DNA from: an uncultured Flavobacteriales bacterium
Lineage (GTDB): Bacteria > Bacteroidota > Bacteroidia > Flavobacteriales_F > PHOS-HE28
Reading direction: 5' to 3'
Length of the DNA stretch: 64,000 nt
NCBI GenBank assembly: GCA_937872175.1
Contig: CALMPI010000018.1
Coordinates: 62,001 to 126,000, forward strand
The notes under the pieces: model-generated
Databases searched by the model: none
Seen by the model: the letters and a program-made list of their open reading frames with translations, nothing else
Told to the model about the DNA's origin: nothing
Program-made: the position numbers and the translations under genes
Shown here: positions 8,830-16,340 of the stretch, one piece after another
Layout of the letters: the number at the start of each line of letters is the position of its first letter
Position numbering within the stretch: position 1 is the first letter of the stretch

Positions 8830-9276
8830 TCAAGGGTGGAGCAGCAAGGCTTCGAGGCGGTCCATGTTCTCCTCGTTCGCCTGTTGGATGAAGCCGCGGA
8901 TCGGGGCCAGCTCCTCCGCGGCATCGAAGCGCATGGTCCAGTCGACCTCCGTGCCACCGACCACCTCCGTGAAGCGCACCATCGCCTTATAGAAGTGCAT
9001 CTCCTTCAGGTGATCGAACTCCAGATAGCCCGGCGGCTCCACCCGTGTGAAGATGCAGGTGTTGCGGAAGGCCCTGTCGTCAGGGCCATGCATGGTGAAC
9101 TCCCAGATGCCATCAGGCTGCGGCTCAAAGCGATGGAAGGTGCTCGTGAAGCCCTTCGGCCCCCACCACCGTGCAAGCGACGCGGGATCGGTCCATGCGG
9201 CGAAGACGCGCTCCCGCGGAGCGGCGACCACACGCGTGGTGCGCACCTCTCGTTCATCTGGAGGATCGTTGCTCAT
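8830..9276 (-). CDS. SRPBCC/AHSA1-fold protein (2 of 7)
   Basis: The 148-residue protein matches the AHSA1-like SRPBCC pattern closely: VRTTRVVAAPRERVFAAWTDP, then LARWWGPKGFTSTFHRFEPQPDG, and a C-terminal helix ending MDRLEALLLH. It probably binds a hydrophobic ligand. The ATG overlaps the stop of the upstream DUF1801 gene, which indicates coupling. It differs enough from the other six members to be an old duplication or separate acquisition rather than a recent tandem copy. Confidence 0.86.
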   Translation of the reverse strand: MSNDPPDEREVRTTRVVAAPRERVFAAWTDPASLARWWGPKGFTSTFHRFEPQPDGIWEFTMHGPDDRAFRNTCIFTRVEPPGYLEFDHLKEMHFYKAMVRFTEVVGGTEVDWTMRFDAAEELAPIRGFIQQANEENMDRLEALLLHP

Positions 9277-9662
9277 TTCCCTGGCGAGGACTTGCGTACC
9301 GTGCTCTTCTTCGGCTTTACCGGCCAGCGCAGCTCGATCTCCGCCACCTTGGCCTTCACAATGTCCCGCAATAGCGCGGCAGGGATCGGCCTGCCCGGCG
9401 AGAACTGGATCGCGCCCCTGCTCACGCTGAAGTCCTTCAGCCGCTCACTGAACCCTGCAGGGACCGAACCATACAGCGCACAGTGGTTCTTCGCAGCGCC
9501 CATGTACAACAGCGGATGGCCGTTGTACCGGAAGGCCGGCATGCCGTAACCGAAGTGCTCCTCAATGCCCTTTACTGCGGACAGGACCCGCTTCCGCAGC
9601 TGCTGCAGGGCCGCGCGCTGCGTGTCCGGAAGGGCGTCGAGGTAGTGGTCGATCGCGTTCAT
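9273..9662 (-). CDS. DUF1801 / frataxin-like iron-chaperone-family protein (copy A)
   Basis: The 129-residue protein starts MNAIDHYLDALPDTQRAAL and contains EEHFGYGMPAFRYNGHPLLYMGAAKNHCALYG, the hallmark of the DUF1801/YdhG family (split motif GYGMPAF and KNHCALYG). The fold is frataxin-like. Bacillus relatives have been proposed to handle iron, but that function is not shown here. The basic C-terminal tail (VKPKKSTVRKS) is common in the family. It overlaps the next SRPBCC gene and follows the GyrI-like gene by 5 bases. Confidence 0.85.
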   Translation of the reverse strand: MNAIDHYLDALPDTQRAALQQLRKRVLSAVKGIEEHFGYGMPAFRYNGHPLLYMGAAKNHCALYGSVPAGFSERLKDFSVSRGAIQFSPGRPIPAALLRDIVKAKVAEIELRWPVKPKKSTVRKSSPGK

Positions 9663-9667
9663 GCGGT

Positions 9668-10129
9668 TCAGCCGATGTACCAGTTCAGTTCGGTGCGGTG
9701 GTCCTTCGGGTCGGTAACCTCCTCCGGGTTGTTCAGGTAACGCTCATAGAACCGCCCGCTCTCGGGAAGCTCCTGTGCCCGCACCCGGTCCTGTAGCGCT
9801 CGCCAGGCATCGCCGAGCCGCTCATAGGGCCCTTGGTACACGGCCCGCACGACGCGGCCTGCCGGCAAGGCGCTGTTCCTCACGCGGCCCTTTTCCTGGA
9901 CCGGCTTCGCCACGGGAAAGCCGATCTCGAAGTCGAAGGTGTCGCTGGGACGGCGGTGGTGGTAGCTGAACATCGGTCCGGCGGGATGCATGCCCTGTTC
10001 GCCCAGGAGCGCGAGGATCTCCTGGATCGCGGGGTCCATGTGCCGGGGCATCTCCATGCCGGGGATCACCAGGTGGATGGTGGCGGCAGGTTGTTCGGTG
10101 ATGGTGACGATCTCGGGTGTGGTGATCAT
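9668..10129 (-). CDS. GyrI-like / effector-binding-domain protein
   Basis: The 153-residue stand-alone small-molecule-binding domain is of the GyrI/BmrR C-terminal type. Visible patterns are TITEQPAATIHLVIPG at the start, DFEIGFPVAKPV in the middle, LPAGRVVRAVYQGPYERLGDAWRAL, and WYIG at the end. No DNA-binding domain is attached. Such domains bind drug-like ligands or, in some cases, hydrolyse them. The ATG at 10129 overlaps the stop of the DUF1801 copy B gene (ATGA). Longer in-frame extension upstream is a shadow of that gene. Confidence 0.82.
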   Translation of the reverse strand: MITTPEIVTITEQPAATIHLVIPGMEMPRHMDPAIQEILALLGEQGMHPAGPMFSYHHRRPSDTFDFEIGFPVAKPVQEKGRVRNSALPAGRVVRAVYQGPYERLGDAWRALQDRVRAQELPESGRFYERYLNNPEEVTDPKDHRTELNWYIG

Positions 10130-10521
10130 GGTCGGATGAGCTTGATCCAGGCGCTGACGATGGCGCACAGGGCGTTCTTGTTCACGGTGATGTCCGTGGC
10201 ATTCCGGAAGACGATCAGCGCGCGGTCGTTGCCAAGCCAGGTGATCAGGCCTTCCGCATCGGGGATGCGGTCCTTCAGCACGATGCCTTTGGCCTTGGCA
10301 CCCGCGTGCAGGATCAGCATGGGTTCCTTCACGTGCTTCGGGCCGTTCAGCGTGGCGAACCAATCTTCGGTCCTGAAGCTGGCGGTGTTCCACTTCACGC
10401 CTTCCTCGATCGACCTGTCGACGCCGAGGATGATGCTGCGCAGCTCATCGATCTCCTTGCGCAAGGGGTGATCGTGCGCATCCAGCAAGGCGTTCACGGC
10501 AGGGTCGAAGCGCGCGTTCAT
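10126..10521 (-). CDS. DUF1801 family protein (copy B)
   Basis: The 131-residue protein has the DUF1801 layout, with HDHPLRKEIDELRSIILGVD, EEGVKWNTASFRTEDWFATL and MLILHAGAKAKGI. It is only distantly similar to copy A (9273-9662), so the cluster holds two different branches of the family. The gene is 6 bases after the SRPBCC gene 10528-11004 and overlaps the GyrI-like gene by 4 bases. No catalytic residues can be named with confidence. Confidence 0.82.
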   Translation of the reverse strand: MNARFDPAVNALLDAHDHPLRKEIDELRSIILGVDRSIEEGVKWNTASFRTEDWFATLNGPKHVKEPMLILHAGAKAKGIVLKDRIPDAEGLITWLGNDRALIVFRNATDITVNKNALCAIVSAWIKLIRP

Positions 10522-10527
10522 GATGGA

Positions 10528-11004
10528 TCAGCGTTGCACCAGGAAACGATCGAGGCGCTGGTAGCCGAACTCCATCCCGTCCGCCAACCCCGCGGCGAGC
10601 ACACCATCGCGTGCGGTCGGTGACTCATACTCAACCGTCAGGGTCATCAAGGTCGTGCCGCCTACTTCCGTGAGCACCATCGTTCCCACGGCCTCGCCGG
10701 GATACCACGCTTGGTCGAACTTCTCCGTGGTCACGAGGCGTTCAGGCCGGACGATCTCCTTGTACATGCCGCCCATGCCCATCTCCTGTCCATCCGAATT
10801 TCGCCACACCCAGCGGTAGGTGCCGCCCACCCGCAGGTCGATCTCGCACAGCACAAGCGTCCAGCCGGGCGCGCCGTGGAACCAGTTCAGCATCATCCCG
10901 GCCTTGGTCATCGCATCGAACACCAGTTCGCGCGGTGCCTGGAAGGTGCGCGTGATCCGTATCGCGCGATCCCCGTGGGGAACGATCTCGACCTGGGTGC
11001 TCAT
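10528..11004 (-). CDS. SRPBCC/AHSA1-fold protein (3 of 7)
   Basis: The 158-residue SRPBCC protein shows AIRITRTFQAPRELVFDAMTKAGMM, LNWFHGAPGWTLVLCEIDLRVGG and, near the end, DGMEFGYQRLDRFL, which is typical of the AHSA1-like branch that follows ArsR regulators. It starts from ATG at 11004; upstream in-frame codons do not look like this family. A 25-base gap separates it from the preceding SRPBCC gene. Confidence 0.86.
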   Translation of the reverse strand: MSTQVEIVPHGDRAIRITRTFQAPRELVFDAMTKAGMMLNWFHGAPGWTLVLCEIDLRVGGTYRWVWRNSDGQEMGMGGMYKEIVRPERLVTTEKFDQAWYPGEAVGTMVLTEVGGTTLMTLTVEYESPTARDGVLAAGLADGMEFGYQRLDRFLVQR

Positions 11005-11029
11005 GAGGTCCGTGTTGAATGAACGTGGG

Positions 11030-11446
11030 TCAACCTTGCGCCTCCGCATGCGCCTTGAAGCGGTCCAGGATGGCCTGCCATCCTGCCCGCTGCATCTCCA
11101 CCGGGTTCTGCGATTCCGCATCGAACGACTCGGTCACCAGCGTGCCGTCGGCCTTCTCCTCGAAGAGGATCTCACAGGTGCGGCCGTCGCTCATGGTGTA
11201 GGCGATGCGCCGATGAAGCTGCACGTCGTCGTACACGCCTTCGAAGTCGAAGCTGAAGCTCCCATCGCGCGCGGCCATGGTGCTGCTGAACGACCCGCCC
11301 TTGCGCAGGTCGTTGCCGGCCTTGGGACAATGCCAATCGTCGTTGGCGGCGTTCCAGTGCATGATATGAGCGGGATCCGTCCAGGTGTTCCAGACGTCGG
11401 CCACAGGTTTCGCGACAAGTGCGGTGACGGTGATGCGAGAGCTCAT
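11030..11446 (-). CDS. SRPBCC/AHSA1-fold protein (4 of 7)
   Basis: The 138-residue protein has ITVTALVAKPVADVWNTWTDPAHIMHWN and the strand GGSFSSTMAARDGSFSFDFEG, followed by FEEKADGTLVTESFDAE and a final helix ILDRFKAHAEAQG. This is the AHSA1-type SRPBCC branch that often carries a conserved Trp-rich pocket near the N-terminus. It is located between two other SRPBCC genes with gaps of 25 and 21 bases. Confidence 0.86.
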   Translation of the reverse strand: MSSRITVTALVAKPVADVWNTWTDPAHIMHWNAANDDWHCPKAGNDLRKGGSFSSTMAARDGSFSFDFEGVYDDVQLHRRIAYTMSDGRTCEILFEEKADGTLVTESFDAESQNPVEMQRAGWQAILDRFKAHAEAQG

Positions 11447-11467
11447 GAGATCGAAGTTGTTCGTTCG

Positions 11468-11971
11468 TCAGGCGATCGGATGGGCCAGCAGCTCCTCCAA
11501 CTGCTCCAAGCCTTGGGTGAAGCCTTCCTTGAAGCCCATCCCGATGATCTTCTCCAGGTCCTCGGCGGCTTCGAACCGGATCACGATGCGCACCAAGGTG
11601 CCGCCTTCGGCCGGGCTGAAATGGCTCTCCCACTTCATCCTGGGCATCGCCGTATTGATCACCCCTTGCTCGTCGCAGAAGCCATCGGTACCGGAGAACG
11701 AGGACTTCGGGACCACGGTCTCGAAGTCGAAGAAACAATGATGGCGGTCGCCTTCCGGGCCCTGCATGTAGTACGACCAGCGGCCACCCGCACGAAGGTC
11801 GAGCGACGTGATCATGCATGCATACGGCTTCGGCGCCCACCACTGGCAGAGGATCGCCGGATCGGTCCATGCGCTCCAGACCAGGTCCACGGGAGCACCA
11901 AAGAAGCGCTCGACCGTGATGGACCTGTCCTCCTTCGCGACGGTGAAGTGGAAGAGGGCTTGCTTGTTCAT
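11468..11971 (-). CDS. SRPBCC/AHSA1-fold protein (5 of 7)
   Basis: The 167-residue SRPBCC protein contains ITVERFFGAPVDLVWSAWTDPAIL, CQWWAPKPYACMITSLDLRAGG and GFKEGFTQGLEQLEELL. The WAPKPY and GGRWSYYMQGPEG stretches are typical of the longer AHSA1-like group. Its ATG overlaps the stop of the upstream SRPBCC gene (ATGA). Several Cys and Trp residues line the predicted pocket. The ligand is unknown. Confidence 0.86.
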   Translation of the reverse strand: MNKQALFHFTVAKEDRSITVERFFGAPVDLVWSAWTDPAILCQWWAPKPYACMITSLDLRAGGRWSYYMQGPEGDRHHCFFDFETVVPKSSFSGTDGFCDEQGVINTAMPRMKWESHFSPAEGGTLVRIVIRFEAAEDLEKIIGMGFKEGFTQGLEQLEELLAHPIA

Positions 11972-12447
11972 GGGGTCTCCATCATGAGGTTCCTTGTGTA
12001 TTCATCGAGGTGGGCGAGCGTCTGCTTCCCGCCCTCGATGGCACCGTATCGCTCCACCACCAGGTCGCGCGCCTCCCTGGTCGGGAACACGGTGCGCAGC
12101 GTCACCAGTGTGCCGCCGTCCTTCGCCTCGAAGCACAGCTCGGCCTCGAACTGCCTGGGGTTCTCCGGATCTCCGTGATCATAGGCGATGCGGCTGACGG
12201 GCTCGATCCCGCGGTAGGTGATCAGGTTGGGCCACACGGTGCCGTCCGGACCGGTCATGGTGTACTCCCACTCGCCGCCCACGCGGAAGTCCATGCGCCG
12301 GGTGCGGTTGGTGAAGCCGTCCGGCCCCCACCAGCGATCGATGTGCCCGGGTTCCATGCACGCCTTCCACACCAGCGCTTGCGGCGCGCGCAGGGAACGG
12401 GTGATGATGATCTCCCGATCGCCGATGAGCTGTGAGGTGGACGCCAT
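11968..12447 (-). CDS. SRPBCC/AHSA1-fold protein (6 of 7)
   Basis: The 159-residue protein has the classic pattern DREIIITRSLRAPQALVWKACMEPGHI, then DRWWGPDGFTNRTRRMDFRVGG, EWEYTMTGPDGTVWPN and FEAKDGGTLVTLRTVF. It is the best textbook match to the AHSA1-type SRPBCC family in the cluster. Its stop overlaps the next SRPBCC start. Three bases separate it from the gene that follows the ArsR regulator. Confidence 0.88.
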   Translation of the reverse strand: MASTSQLIGDREIIITRSLRAPQALVWKACMEPGHIDRWWGPDGFTNRTRRMDFRVGGEWEYTMTGPDGTVWPNLITYRGIEPVSRIAYDHGDPENPRQFEAELCFEAKDGGTLVTLRTVFPTREARDLVVERYGAIEGGKQTLAHLDEYTRNLMMETP

Positions 12448-12450
12448 GGG

Positions 12451-12867
12451 TCAATGTGCCAGTTGATCAGCCAGGACATACAGCGCCTGCTCCCAACGGT
12501 CCGCGTGGCCGGTGTCGATCAACATGGCGCGTGTCAACGGCTCGTGCGGGGTGATGGTGAGCTGGAGCAGGGTGATGGGGCCATCGTCGCTCAGCAACAG
12601 CTCGATCCCCGCCGAATGCACCCCATCGGAGAGCTGGGCGCGGAGCGAGGCGGGGATCACCTGCATGAGCGGGACCATCCGGGCGTTGGACGGCAGCGGC
12701 AGCCAGCGTTCGCGCAGCTTCGGATCCGACCAATGGCGCATGATCCGCTCCGGCCTGGCGTGGTACGCTCGCCGGAACACAAGCCCCTCGCCTGGTCCTC
12801 GGTCGGCTCGCGCACCGGTCGGCGCCGCCACCGGCTCATCGATCAGCAGGTGTTCCAGCTGTATCAT
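12451..12867 (-). CDS. Divergent SRPBCC-like protein directly after the ArsR gene (7 of 7)
   Basis: The 138-residue protein is more divergent than the other six but keeps the expected layout: GLVFRRAYHARPERIMRHWSDPKLRERWLPLP at the start, strands such as GIELLLSDDGPITLLQLTITPHEPL, and a C-terminal helix HADRWEQALYVLADQLAH. It starts at ATG 12867, overlapping the ArsR stop by 4 bases. I infer the SRPBCC fold from pattern and position. It could instead be a partially degenerated copy. Confidence 0.7.
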   Translation of the reverse strand: MIQLEHLLIDEPVAAPTGARADRGPGEGLVFRRAYHARPERIMRHWSDPKLRERWLPLPSNARMVPLMQVIPASLRAQLSDGVHSAGIELLLSDDGPITLLQLTITPHEPLTRAMLIDTGHADRWEQALYVLADQLAH

Positions 12868-13214
12868 TTCCGGGGTTTCCTACCCTGCAGTTCCTGCAGG
12901 TATGCATCCAACCGATCGAAACGGGCCTCCCACATCGCGCGCACCTGCTCGATCCAGGCATCGGCCTCCTTCAGCGGCTCGGCCTTGAGCTCACAGGGCC
13001 GCCATTGCGCCTCCCGTCCGCGCTTGATCAGCTGCGCACGCTCCAACACCTTCAAGTGCTTGCTCACCGCCGGCAGGCTCATGGCGAACGGCGCCGCCAG
13101 TTCGTTCACCGAGGCCGGACCGCTGGAAAGCCGCGACAGGATGGCCCGGCGCGTGGGGTCGCTCAACGCGTGGAAGGTGCGGCTCAGGTGGTCGGTGGCG
13201 AGGGCTGACGACAT
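12864..13214 (-). CDS. ArsR-family winged-helix transcriptional regulator
   Basis: The 116-residue protein is typical of ArsR regulators that head SRPBCC genes: LSRTFHALSDPTRRAILSRL, then the recognition helix region MSLPAVSKHLKVLERAQLIKR (split motif MSLPAVSKHLKVLE). No metal-binding CxC motif is visible, so it is unlikely to be a metal sensor. ATG 13214 is chosen over a TTG at 13238. It is the first gene of the long leftward run and probably represses it by binding the palindrome at 13247-13258. Confidence 0.9.
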   Translation of the reverse strand: MSSALATDHLSRTFHALSDPTRRAILSRLSSGPASVNELAAPFAMSLPAVSKHLKVLERAQLIKRGREAQWRPCELKAEPLKEADAWIEQVRAMWEARFDRLDAYLQELQGRKPRK

Positions 13215-13246
13215 GCTCCGTGGATCCCGGTGCGGCAAACGTATTA

Positions 13247-13258
13247 AACCATTTGGTT
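13247..13258. promoter_or_regulatory. Candidate ArsR operator: palindrome AACCA-TT-TGGTT
   Basis: This is a perfect 5-base inverted repeat with a 2-base spacer inside an AT-rich patch, 33 bases before the ArsR start codon. The surrounding sequence is GC-rich, so the patch stands out. ArsR dimers bind short palindromes that overlap their own promoter, so this is the likely autoregulatory site. The link to this protein is inference. Confidence 0.6.
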
Positions 13259-13328
13259 AATTACAGGGAACTGTGACAAGCAGTTGGCCTTGCTCGATCG
13301 AGCCGGGGAACGGAACAGACCGGTCCGA

Positions 13329-13763
13329 TCAGATGCGCGCAGCGAGTTCGCGGCGCAGGCCGCCGAAGCGCTTGCGGTACTGGCCCGGCGTGAGCTGCAC
13401 CCTGCGCTTGAACATGCGGTTGAAGAAGCCGGCATCCTCGTAGCCGCATTCCAAGGCGATGGCCTCCACGGGCTCGTCGCTGACCTCCAACAGGCGTTTC
13501 GCCTCTTCGATGCGCAGGGCGTGGATGTATTCCAGGGGCGTCTGCCCGGTGGCCTGTTTGAAGCGCCGTTTGAAGGTGCGTTCCGGCAGCCCGCTCACCT
13601 GTACCATGCCGGCCACGGGCGAGGCCTCGTGGAAGCGTTCCGCGGCCCAGGTCTGGCATTTCGCGATGACGCCATCGGGGCTCTGGCGCAAGCTGGTCAC
13701 CGTGGCATAGGGCTGCTGACCGCTCACATGCCAGTCGATCATGCTCACACGCGCCACGTTCAT
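13329..13763 (-). CDS. C-terminal half of split regulator: AraC-type DNA-binding domain
   Basis: The part starting at ATG 13763 (GTG at 13775 also possible) contains the two helix-turn-helix motifs of AraC proteins: SGLPERTFKRRFKQATGQTPLEY and ALECGYEDAGFFNRMFKRRV (parts of longer motifs), ending with the conserved LTPGQYRKRF. The upstream stretch (NVARVSMIDWHVSGQQPYA) is the linker normally fused to a DJ-1/PfpI domain. That domain is encoded directly upstream in another frame (13760-14356). The two reading frames meet at an ATGA overlap. See the frameshift finding. Confidence 0.85.
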   Translation of the reverse strand: MNVARVSMIDWHVSGQQPYATVTSLRQSPDGVIAKCQTWAAERFHEASPVAGMVQVSGLPERTFKRRFKQATGQTPLEYIHALRIEEAKRLLEVSDEPVEAIALECGYEDAGFFNRMFKRRVQLTPGQYRKRFGGLRRELAARI

Positions 13764-14356
13764 GGCGGTGTCCACCCGGCCTTGCGGGCGATGAGGTAGA
13801 GCGCCAGGTCCAGCCAGGAGGTGCCACCACCGGCCATCACCAGCCGCTGGGCTTCACCGGCCATCACCAGGGCGCTTTTCGGCCTCACGCGCACACGCGG
13901 ATGCCGCTGCTGCATCACATCGCAGAAGGCCCAATGGGTGGTGCCTTCATGTTCATCCAACAGGCCGGCCTCGGCCAGCAGCAGGGCACCGGTGCACGCG
14001 GATGCGAGAATGGATCCCTGGGCATTGCACCGCCGCAACCAGTCCATCTCCATCTCGAAGCGGCCCTCCATCGACTCCTCCGGCGTGGCCACCACCTCGG
14101 GCACGCAGATGATGTCGGGGACACCAGCCTCTGCGATGGGCACCTGGACCGTGGTGGTGAGGCCGTTCATCAGTGAGAACGCCCCGCTCCGTGCAGCCAC
14201 GATCCGGGGCTCAAAGAGATCCTCGCGCACCGGCTTCCCCACCATGGACTCATAGTCCCTGCCGGCCGCATGGAACAGGTCGTACAGGCCATGCACGATG
14301 GACGCCGTGGAGGCCGGGAACACCAGAATGGCCACGCGTACGGGTTCCTGCTGCAT
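13760..14356 (-). CDS. N-terminal half of split regulator: DJ-1/PfpI (GATase1-like) domain
   Basis: The 198-residue DJ-1/PfpI-type domain is the kind found at the N-terminus of GATase1-like AraC regulators: VRVAILVFPASTASIVHGLYDLF, PDIICVPEVVATPEES, the nucleophile-elbow region SILASACTGALLLAEAGLL with Cys, and TTHWAFCDVMQQRHP. The end, GGTSWLDLALYLIARKAG, is where such proteins normally continue into the AraC linker. Here the frame stops at 13760. ATG 14356 is preferred to GTG 14386. It is divergent from the gene at 14461. Confidence 0.85.
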   Translation of the reverse strand: MQQEPVRVAILVFPASTASIVHGLYDLFHAAGRDYESMVGKPVREDLFEPRIVAARSGAFSLMNGLTTTVQVPIAEAGVPDIICVPEVVATPEESMEGRFEMEMDWLRRCNAQGSILASACTGALLLAEAGLLDEHEGTTHWAFCDVMQQRHPRVRVRPKSALVMAGEAQRLVMAGGGTSWLDLALYLIARKAGWTPP

Positions 14357-14460
14357 TGAATGGCACGTTTCGCCGGTCCCTTGCACGGATGGCGTTGATC
14401 CAAGGCCCGCGACCGGGGGAGTTTTGCCCTCGAAAGTTCGACAACAACCGCCAGACGACC

Positions 14461-15024
14461 ATGGTCCTGCTCACCTTGCTCCTTTGCATCAGCTCGTTCA
14501 CCGACGATCCCACATCGCGACGTTCCACACCCCTGCGGTTCATCGCCGATGCGGATGTGGCCATCCAACGCAGCATCAGCACCGTTCACTTCGTCGATGA
14601 AGTCCCGGGGGCTACAGAAGCCGACGTGATCGCGTTCGCCCTCCCCGATCGTTCGCTTGTGCTGGCCGACCGGGGGCCGTTTCCCCAGGATGCATGGGAG
14701 GACATGGCCCCGCCCCACTGGATCGAGCCCATGGGCACGCGGCTCCTTCGCATGGGCGAACCCGTCCCGATCTCCGACCGGGTGTTCCGTGTCACCTACC
14801 GCGGCACGCTGCGCGGCCGGGCGGTGACCATGGACCTGCTGGTGGGCCACCAGGGCCGAACACCGACCATCCGCCTGCGCATCCTGCGCCAACCGTCCGG
14901 CAGTGCACCGGTCCCCCCTCTGGCCGCACCGAAGGAGCTGCTGGACACCGTGCAGGCATCGTGGCCGGCACGGGCCACCGCACCCTTGACCACACCGGAG
15001 CCGATGCCGGCACCCTCCCTTTGA
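14461..15024 (+). CDS. Hypothetical exported protein
   Basis: The 187-residue protein begins with a short hydrophobic stretch (MVLLTLLLCISSF), which may be a signal peptide. The body is soluble-looking with strands such as RVFRVTYRGTLRGRAVTMDLLVG, and the C-terminal part is proline-rich. I recognise no family. It is divergent from the split AraC regulator, with 104 bases between start codons that hold a weak TAnnTTTG-like box (GAGTTTTG, 14419-14426). Confidence 0.6.
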   Translation: MVLLTLLLCISSFTDDPTSRRSTPLRFIADADVAIQRSISTVHFVDEVPGATEADVIAFALPDRSLVLADRGPFPQDAWEDMAPPHWIEPMGTRLLRMGEPVPISDRVFRVTYRGTLRGRAVTMDLLVGHQGRTPTIRLRILRQPSGSAPVPPLAAPKELLDTVQASWPARATAPLTTPEPMPAPSL

Positions 15025-15058
15025 AACATCCACTTCCCGTTCATCCACACACACGTCC

Positions 15059-15877
15059 ATGCCCACGCTGCTTCAACTCCTGACCGATCCGGTCAGCATC
15101 ATGGTCCATCTCATCTACGGTGGGCTCATCCTCTGGGAAAGCCTCTTCCCTGCCCGCGTCCTGCCACCGGTGAAAGGATGGAAGTGGAAGGGACTGCTCG
15201 CCTTCGCCGGGTACTTCCTGCTCTCCTCCTACCTGCCCTATCTGTGGACCGAACAACTCGCCTCCTGGCAGCTCGTTGACCTGAGCGGTCTCGGCATTGC
15301 CGCCGGGACGGTCGTCGGCCTGCTCGTCTACGAACTGGGTGTGTACCTCTGGCACCGTGCGATGCATGCATCGGACCTGCTTTGGCGCACCTTCCACCAG
15401 ATGCACCACAGCGCCGAGCGCCTGGACACCTTCGGCGCCTACTGGTTCAGCCCGATGGACACCTTGGGATGGACCGTGGTGAACTCGCTCTGCCTGACGC
15501 TGCTCGTGGGTATCGATCCGCAGGCCACCGTGCACGTCATCTACATCACCACCTTCCTCGGTGTGTTCCAGCACAGCAACATCCGCACGCCGCACTGGCT
15601 GGGCTACCTCGTGCAACGCCCCGAGAGCCACAGCCGCCACCATGAGCGCGGGGTGCATAGTGGCAACTATGCCGACCTGCCGCTGATGGACATGCTCTTC
15701 GGCACCTTTCACAATCCGAAGGACTTCGCCCGGGAGACCGGCTTCCGGCCCGGTGACAGCGGTCGCCTGAGGGAAATGCTCACCTTCAAGGACATCTCGA
15801 TCGATGACAGGCCCGGCATCGGGCCATGGCTGGAGGACGGCATCACGGCGGACGAGCTGGTCCGGAAGCGCGCGTGA
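15059..15877 (+). CDS. Fatty acid hydroxylase / sterol desaturase family membrane protein
   Basis: The 272-residue integral membrane protein has the three histidine boxes of the di-iron hydroxylase superfamily: HRAMH (HX3H), HQMHH (HX2HH) and HSRHH (HX2HH). Membrane helices surround residues 10-30, 45-60 and 75-95. The family hydroxylates or desaturates lipid chains or sterols using di-iron and oxygen; the substrate here is unknown. The ATG is at 15059, 34 bases after the preceding stop, so co-transcription is possible. Confidence 0.88.
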   Translation: MPTLLQLLTDPVSIMVHLIYGGLILWESLFPARVLPPVKGWKWKGLLAFAGYFLLSSYLPYLWTEQLASWQLVDLSGLGIAAGTVVGLLVYELGVYLWHRAMHASDLLWRTFHQMHHSAERLDTFGAYWFSPMDTLGWTVVNSLCLTLLVGIDPQATVHVIYITTFLGVFQHSNIRTPHWLGYLVQRPESHSRHHERGVHSGNYADLPLMDMLFGTFHNPKDFARETGFRPGDSGRLREMLTFKDISIDDRPGIGPWLEDGITADELVRKRA

Positions 15878-16049
15878 ACATCAGGAAGGACCAGCGTGCA
15901 AGGGGCCTTCGCCCGTTCACATGCGCTGCCGATCGGCCGGTTCCGCTCCGTTCCGTGCAGGCCGGGCCAGGTCCATAGGCGCAGGAACCGCTGCGGTCGG
16001 GGGCGCATGCCGATGACCCGCTATCCACCGCGCATTATCTTTCGACGCC

Positions 16050-16340
16050 ATGAGCGACCCGATCGTCTACTTCGGCCGCAACCCCAGCATCATGGCGCTG
16101 GTGCACCACCAGTTGCGCAGCGCCGGTCACGCGGCGGAGGGCTTCATGGAGGACGACCAATTGCGCGCGCGCTTGGACGGGGGACCCACCGCCCTGCTGA
16201 TCGTCGGCGGCGGCGTGGAGGAGGGTCCTCGACAGGCCCTGCGCGACCTGTGCGCCGCCAAGGGCATCCGCCTCCTGGAGCACTACGGCGGCCCCGACCA
16301 GCTGATCGAGAACGTGCGCGCCGCCCTGGCCACCGGATGA
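16050..16340 (+). CDS. Small hypothetical protein, receiver-like fold without phosphoacceptor
   Basis: The 96-residue protein has alternating short strands and helices: PIVYFGRNPSIMALVHHQL, TALLIVGGGVEEG, KGIRLLEHYGG and DQLIENVRAAL. The pattern recalls a response-regulator receiver domain, but the position of the phosphorylated Asp is replaced by a glycine run. That resemblance is my inference and no family is named. A TATCTTTC box ends 6 bases before the ATG. The stop overlaps the DsbA-like start (ATGA). Confidence 0.55.
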   Translation: MSDPIVYFGRNPSIMALVHHQLRSAGHAAEGFMEDDQLRARLDGGPTALLIVGGGVEEGPRQALRDLCAAKGIRLLEHYGGPDQLIENVRAALATG

